A stretch of 64,000 nucleotides of DNA from Brevibacterium sp. S111 (GTDB lineage Bacteria > Actinomycetota > Actinomycetes > Actinomycetales > Brevibacteriaceae): contig NZ_RHFH01000010.1 in assembly GCF_004745075.1 (NCBI RefSeq), forward strand, positions 62,001-126,000, in the 5' to 3' direction. Below the pieces are notes generated by a model. The model did not search any database and had not been told where the DNA came from. It saw only the letters and a list, made by a program, of their open reading frames with translations. A program made the translations under genes and the position numbers. Below, piece after piece: positions 60,684 to 64,000 of this stretch (positions within the stretch are counted from its first letter, which is position 1; each line of letters opens with the position of its first letter).

Positions 60684-60689
60684 ATCTTA
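60684..60689 (-). promoter_or_regulatory. Leaderless -10 element TAAGAT for gap
   Basis: TAAGAT, CGAGGC, ATG 60677. The first three bases are the whiA stop codon TAA, so the glycolytic unit starts where the rapZ-yvcK-whiA unit ends. Confidence 0.6.
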
Positions 60690-61670
60690 GCGATCCTCGA
60701 GCATTTCCGGGGTCAGGCTGGCTTCGGTGCCGGGAATTCCCAGTTCTTCCGCATGCTTGTCCGCCGTCGACAGCAGTCGGCGGATGCGCCCGGCGACCGC
60801 GTCCTTCGTCATCGGCGGGTCGGCGAGCTGCCCGAGTTCCTCCAAGGAGGCCTGTTTGTGGGTGACACGCAGCTGCCCGGCATACCGGAGGTGTTCGGGG
60901 ACCTCGTCTCCGAGGATCTCCAGGGCTCGTTCGACGCGGGCGCCGGCGGCAACCGCCGCGCGTGCCGAACGGCGCAGGTTCGCATCGTCGAAGTTCGCCA
61001 GACGATTCGCTGTGGCGCGGACCTCGCGACGCATCCGGCGCTCCTCCCACGCGAGCACCGCGCTGTGGGATCCCATCCGGGTGAGCAGGGCGGCGATATC
61101 GTCGCCGTCGCGGATGACGACCCGGTCGACTCCGCGGACTTCGCGGGCCTTCGCACTCAGGCCGAGTCGGCGGGCGGCTCCGACGAGCGCCAGTGCCGCT
61201 TCCGGGCCGGGACAGGTGACTTCGAGGGCGGAGGAACGTCCGGGTTCGGTCAGGGAGCCGTGGGCGAGGAAGGCACCGCGCCAGGCGGCCTCGGCATCGG
61301 CGACGGATCCGTTGACGATCGCCGAGGGCAGGCCGCGCACGGGTCGTCCCCGGTTGTCGACGAGACCGGTCTGGCGCGCCAGGGCTCCGCCGTCGCGGGT
61401 GACACGAAGCAGGTAGCGGTTGGAACGGCGGATTCCGGCGGCGTTGATGACGACGATATCGGCATGCTGGCCGTAGAGGTCCTTGACCTCGGCGCGCAGA
61501 CGCTTCGCCGTTTGGGCGGTGTCGAGTTCGGCTTCGAGCACGATCGAGCCGTTGACGAGATGGAGGGCGGAGGAGAACCGGAAGATCGAGGACACCTCGG
61601 CTTTGCGGGCGGCGGTGCGGGTGATCCTCACTCGCGCCAATTCATCCTTGACCTGAGCGGTCAGTGCCAT
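60687..61670 (-). CDS. whiA: DNA-binding regulator WhiA
   Basis: A 327-residue protein with an N-terminal LAGLIDADG-like fold lacking nuclease residues and a C-terminal helix-turn-helix ([25 protein letters not shown]). In Streptomyces it controls sporulation septation with WhiB; in other Gram-positives it acts in cell division. GGAGG lies seven bases before ATG 61670. Third gene of the rapZ-yvcK-whiA run. Confidence 0.95.
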   Translation of the reverse strand: MALTAQVKDELARVRITRTAARKAEVSSIFRFSSALHLVNGSIVLEAELDTAQTAKRLRAEVKDLYGQHADIVVINAAGIRRSNRYLLRVTRDGGALARQTGLVDNRGRPVRGLPSAIVNGSVADAEAAWRGAFLAHGSLTEPGRSSALEVTCPGPEAALALVGAARRLGLSAKAREVRGVDRVVIRDGDDIAALLTRMGSHSAVLAWEERRMRREVRATANRLANFDDANLRRSARAAVAAGARVERALEILGDEVPEHLRYAGQLRVTHKQASLEELGQLADPPMTKDAVAGRIRRLLSTADKHAEELGIPGTEASLTPEMLEDR

Positions 61671-61695
61671 TGCTCGTCCTCCTGAACCAGATGTC

Positions 61696-62691
61696 CTACC
61701 ACTGCTCGGCAACGCCGATCCCTGCGTCTACCAACATGTCACGGTAGCACGCTGCGAGTTTGAGACTGTCATGCTGTCCCTGCCTGCGTGAGCGCAGCGG
61801 ACGTTGCCACAGTTTGGCGCCGAAGAGATCCTCTGCCTGCTGCGGCAGGTCGGGTTCGAGCTCGGTCGCCGCCTCGTCGACGAGGACATAGTCCAGCCTC
61901 AGCTCGGCTGCGTGCCGGTGCAGGGAGGCGAGGTGTTCGCCGAGGCTCAGGTCCTTCGTCTCCCCATCGGTCGAACTGAGATTGAGAGTGAGGGATTTCA
62001 CCGCGTCGGAGGCCACGATCGCTTCGGCGAGCGAGGGGACGAGCAGATGCGGCATCACCGAGGTGTACCAGGATCCGGGGCCGAGGTTGAGCACATCGGC
62101 TTCGTGTACGACTTCGACGGTTTCGTATCGGGCCGGCGGTGCGGCGGGGTCGAGGCGCACGGTCTCGACATGGCCGAGGGTGGAGGCGAGCACGGATTGT
62201 CCGCGCACGACTTGGAACGATCCGGGGAACTTCACATCGGCTTCGATCGTCAGCGGTACCGAGGACATCGGCAGCACGCGACCGTGGGCGCGCAGCAGCC
62301 GGGCCATCCAGTCGAGTCCGGCGACATGGTCGCCGTGGATCTGCCACAGAGCGGCGATGAGCAGATTGCCCACGGCATGGCCCGAGAGTTCGCCGTCGGA
62401 TTCGAAGCGGTGCTGGATGACGTCGCGCCAGGTCTGCCCCCAGGTGCCGTCATCGCACAGCGCGGCCAGCGCCATCCGCAGATCGCCGGGCGGCAGTCCC
62501 CCGAGCTCGTCGCGGAGGCGACCGGACGATCCCCCGTCATCGGCGACGGTGACCACAGCGGTGAGGTCCTCGGTGAGCAGGCGGAACGCCCGCAGGGCCG
62601 CATAGAGTCCGTGGCCGCCGCCGAAAGAGACGATGCTCGGACCGTCGTTCTGCGTCCCCGAGGTGATCACGGGCAGGTCTTCGGTCTCCAT
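61696..62691 (-). CDS. yvcK: Gluconeogenesis factor YvcK/CofD-like (UDP-sugar-binding)
   Basis: A 331-residue CofD-fold protein. The N-terminus [17 protein letters not shown] and [28 protein letters not shown] bind nucleotide-sugar; [11 protein letters not shown] and [18 protein letters not shown] are also diagnostic. In mycobacteria (CuvA) it supports cell-wall synthesis. ATG 62691 is one base after the rapZ stop. Confidence 0.94.
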   Translation of the reverse strand: METEDLPVITSGTQNDGPSIVSFGGGHGLYAALRAFRLLTEDLTAVVTVADDGGSSGRLRDELGGLPPGDLRMALAALCDDGTWGQTWRDVIQHRFESDGELSGHAVGNLLIAALWQIHGDHVAGLDWMARLLRAHGRVLPMSSVPLTIEADVKFPGSFQVVRGQSVLASTLGHVETVRLDPAAPPARYETVEVVHEADVLNLGPGSWYTSVMPHLLVPSLAEAIVASDAVKSLTLNLSSTDGETKDLSLGEHLASLHRHAAELRLDYVLVDEAATELEPDLPQQAEDLFGAKLWQRPLRSRRQGQHDSLKLAACYRDMLVDAGIGVAEQW

Positions 62692-62692
62692 G

Positions 62693-63589
62693 TCATTCTC
62701 TTCCCAAGTCGCGGTGGCGCACGGTCACGGGAATGCCCGTCTGCGCGGACAGGAGCTTGCCGACGCGTTCGCTGATGGCCACGGACCGGTGTTTGCCTCC
62801 GGTGCAGCCGATGCCGATCATCGCGTAGCCGCGCCCTTCGCGGAGGTAGCCTTCGGCCACGGTCGACAGGGTTGCAGCATAGCGTTCGATGAACTCCTCG
62901 GCACCGTTCTGCTCGAGCACGAAGGACGCGACATCGGAGTCGAGCCCATTGTGTCCGCGCAGGTGGGGAATCCAATACGGGTTGGGCAGGAAGCGGACGT
63001 CGGCGATGTGGTCGGCGTCCTTGGGCAGCCCGTATTTGAAGCCGAAGCTCATCAAGGTCAGGCGCAGCGGCGGAGTGTCGTCGTCGCTGAAGCGTTTGCG
63101 CACCTCAGCGGAGAGCTGATGGACGTTGAGATCGGAGGTGTCGACGATGATGTCGGCACGGTGCTTGAGAGTCTCGAGTTGGGCACGCTCGGCTTCGATG
63201 CCGTCGAGGAGGGTCCCTTCGCCCTGCAGCGGGTGGGGACGCCTCGTCGATTCGAAACGGCGCACGAGGACTTCGTCCGAGGCTTCGAGGTAGAGGATGC
63301 GCAGTGACAGTCCCTGATCGACGAAGTCGCCGATCGTCTCCTGCAGCTCCGTGTACTTCGTCCGTCCCTTGGCGTCGATGACGATCGCGATCTTGGGCAG
63401 AGCACCGTCGGCGCGGGCGACGAGTTCGACCAGCGGACGCATCATCTGCGGCGGCAGATTGTCCACGACGTACCAGTCCATGTCTTCGAGCACATTGGCC
63501 ACGGTCGTCCTGCCCGCCCCGGACATGCCGGTGACGAGAACGACCTCGATGGGATGGTCGGAACCGTTCGGTTCGGCCTGCGTACTCAC
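62693..63589 (-). CDS. rapZ: RNase adapter protein RapZ
   Basis: A 298-residue P-loop protein: Walker A GMSGAGRTT (21-29), VVDNLPPQM, and the C-terminal SFGFKYGLPKDADHIADVRFLPNPYW and IGIGCTGGKHRSVAISE, the sugar/RNA-binding half. In E. coli it controls GlmS through small RNAs; in actinobacteria the partner is unclear. GTG 63589 follows GGAGGACGT. Confidence 0.95.
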   Translation of the reverse strand: MSTQAEPNGSDHPIEVVLVTGMSGAGRTTVANVLEDMDWYVVDNLPPQMMRPLVELVARADGALPKIAIVIDAKGRTKYTELQETIGDFVDQGLSLRILYLEASDEVLVRRFESTRRPHPLQGEGTLLDGIEAERAQLETLKHRADIIVDTSDLNVHQLSAEVRKRFSDDDTPPLRLTLMSFGFKYGLPKDADHIADVRFLPNPYWIPHLRGHNGLDSDVASFVLEQNGAEEFIERYAATLSTVAEGYLREGRGYAMIGIGCTGGKHRSVAISERVGKLLSAQTGIPVTVRHRDLGRE

Positions 63590-63667
63590 ACGTCCTCCTC
63601 TGTCGGTGCCCGATCGGTGCCCGGGCACGGGGTCTCTGGGCACTACTCTAGGGCAGTTTCGTCGTGC

Positions 63668-64000
63668 TCAGTCGGCCAGTGCCGCGACGATCTTGGCCGC
63701 GAGCGAGGGACCGATTCCCTTGACCTCGCAGATCTCCTCGGCGGTGGCGGCACGGACCTTCTTCACCGACCCGAAATGACGCAGCAGAGCGGTGCGTTTG
63801 GATTCTCCGAGTCCCGCGATGTCGTCGAGGACCGAGCTGGTCATCGCCTTCGCGCGCTTCGACCGGTGGTAGGAGATCGCGAAGCGGTGGGCTTCGTCGC
63901 GCAGCCGCTGCATGAGGAAGAGACCTTCGGAGTTGCGCGGGAGGATCACCGGGAACGGGTCCTCGGGCACCCAGATCTCTTCGAGTCGTTTGGCCAGACC
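63668..64000 (-). CDS. uvrC: Excinuclease ABC subunit C, C-terminal part (cut by the window end)
   Basis: The last 110 residues of UvrC: the end of the RNase-H-like endonuclease domain ([46 protein letters not shown] is in the expected order) and the tandem helix-hairpin-helix ([41 protein letters not shown]). UvrC makes both incisions in nucleotide excision repair. The start lies beyond 64000. Confidence 0.95.
   Translation of the reverse strand, partial: GLAKRLEEIWVPEDPFPVILPRNSEGLFLMQRLRDEAHRFAISYHRSKRAKAMTSSVLDDIAGLGESKRTALLRHFGSVKKVRAATAEEICEVKGIGPSLAAKIVAALAD

Noticed and set aside
1..64000. CRISPR array, prophage, insertion sequence or toxin-antitoxin locus
   Set aside because: No regularly spaced repeats, phage structural genes, transposase motifs or paired small toxin genes were seen on either strand.

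Overview
The window is GC-rich chromosomal DNA from an actinomycete. Several things point that way: a mycothiol-synthesis ligase (mshC) with its usual neighbours, a WhiA-YvcK-RapZ-UvrC block, the actinobacterial imuA'-imuB-dnaE2 mutasome, DUF3099 and DUF5703 genes, and at least twelve promoters of the leaderless type (TANNNT six or seven bases before the start codon). The DUF222/HNH gene and the general protein style suggest Micrococcales, perhaps Brevibacterium. That genus call is an inference; no rRNA is present to settle it. The gene order from about 41 to 64 kb is the deeply conserved actinobacterial suf - ctaA/ctaB - tkt/tal/pgi - secG/tpi/pgk/gap - whiA/yvcK/rapZ/uvrC arrangement known from Mycobacterium tuberculosis.

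Layout. 1-9.6 kb: the end of a HAD phosphatase, a PAC2 protein, mshC with DUF3090 and SCO1664-family partners, a catalytically degenerate aldo/keto reductase, uppP, the MSMEG_4193-type phosphatase (separated here from its usual mshC operon), a DUF5703 microprotein, a membrane exporter, an M20 peptidase and tRNA-Leu(GAG). 9.7-15.9 kb: a fatty-acid beta-oxidation locus (MaoC hydratase, two-domain FabG, thiolase, TetR regulator, large acyl-CoA dehydrogenase/oxidase) with a palindromic operator between the divergent halves. 16-18.5 kb: metX-metY for methionine synthesis, with a phased repeat array upstream. 18.6-24.5 kb: the SOS mutasome under a perfect LexA box. 24.5-28.5 kb: a DUF222/HNH endonuclease, a methyltransferase, TrmL and a dual-cysteine pyridoxal kinase. 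28.7-34.5 kb: zinc-free L31, an editing-domain protein, an SpoU methyltransferase with a TSUP transporter and an orphan ABC ATPase, and SerB. 34.7-36.8 kb: fabG-fabI and a SixA-like phosphatase (FAS-II). 36.9-40.8 kb: DUF3099, a small Cys protein, SURF1, an ABC-F protein and RNase HI with a long tail. 41-47.6 kb: the complete suf operon under SufR. 47.7-51.6 kb: an ABC exporter and heme A synthesis. 52.4-57.2 kb: pentose-phosphate and glycolytic genes. 57.3-64 kb: secG, triose glycolysis genes, whiA-yvcK-rapZ and the end of uvrC.

Most of this is ordinary core genome. The least explained structures are: (i) a dispersed perfect palindrome with core GTCCCCGCGGGGAC, six copies between 23.8 and 41.1 kb, three of them inside unrelated genes and all three read in the frame V-P-A-G-T; (ii) a phased GTGTCAT array before metY; (iii) an aldo/keto reductase that has lost all four catalytic residues; (iv) RNase HI with an acquired linker and tail; and (v) a likely recent DUF222/HNH neighbour pressed against the SOS promoter. 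I saw no phage, transposon, CRISPR array or toxin-antitoxin locus.
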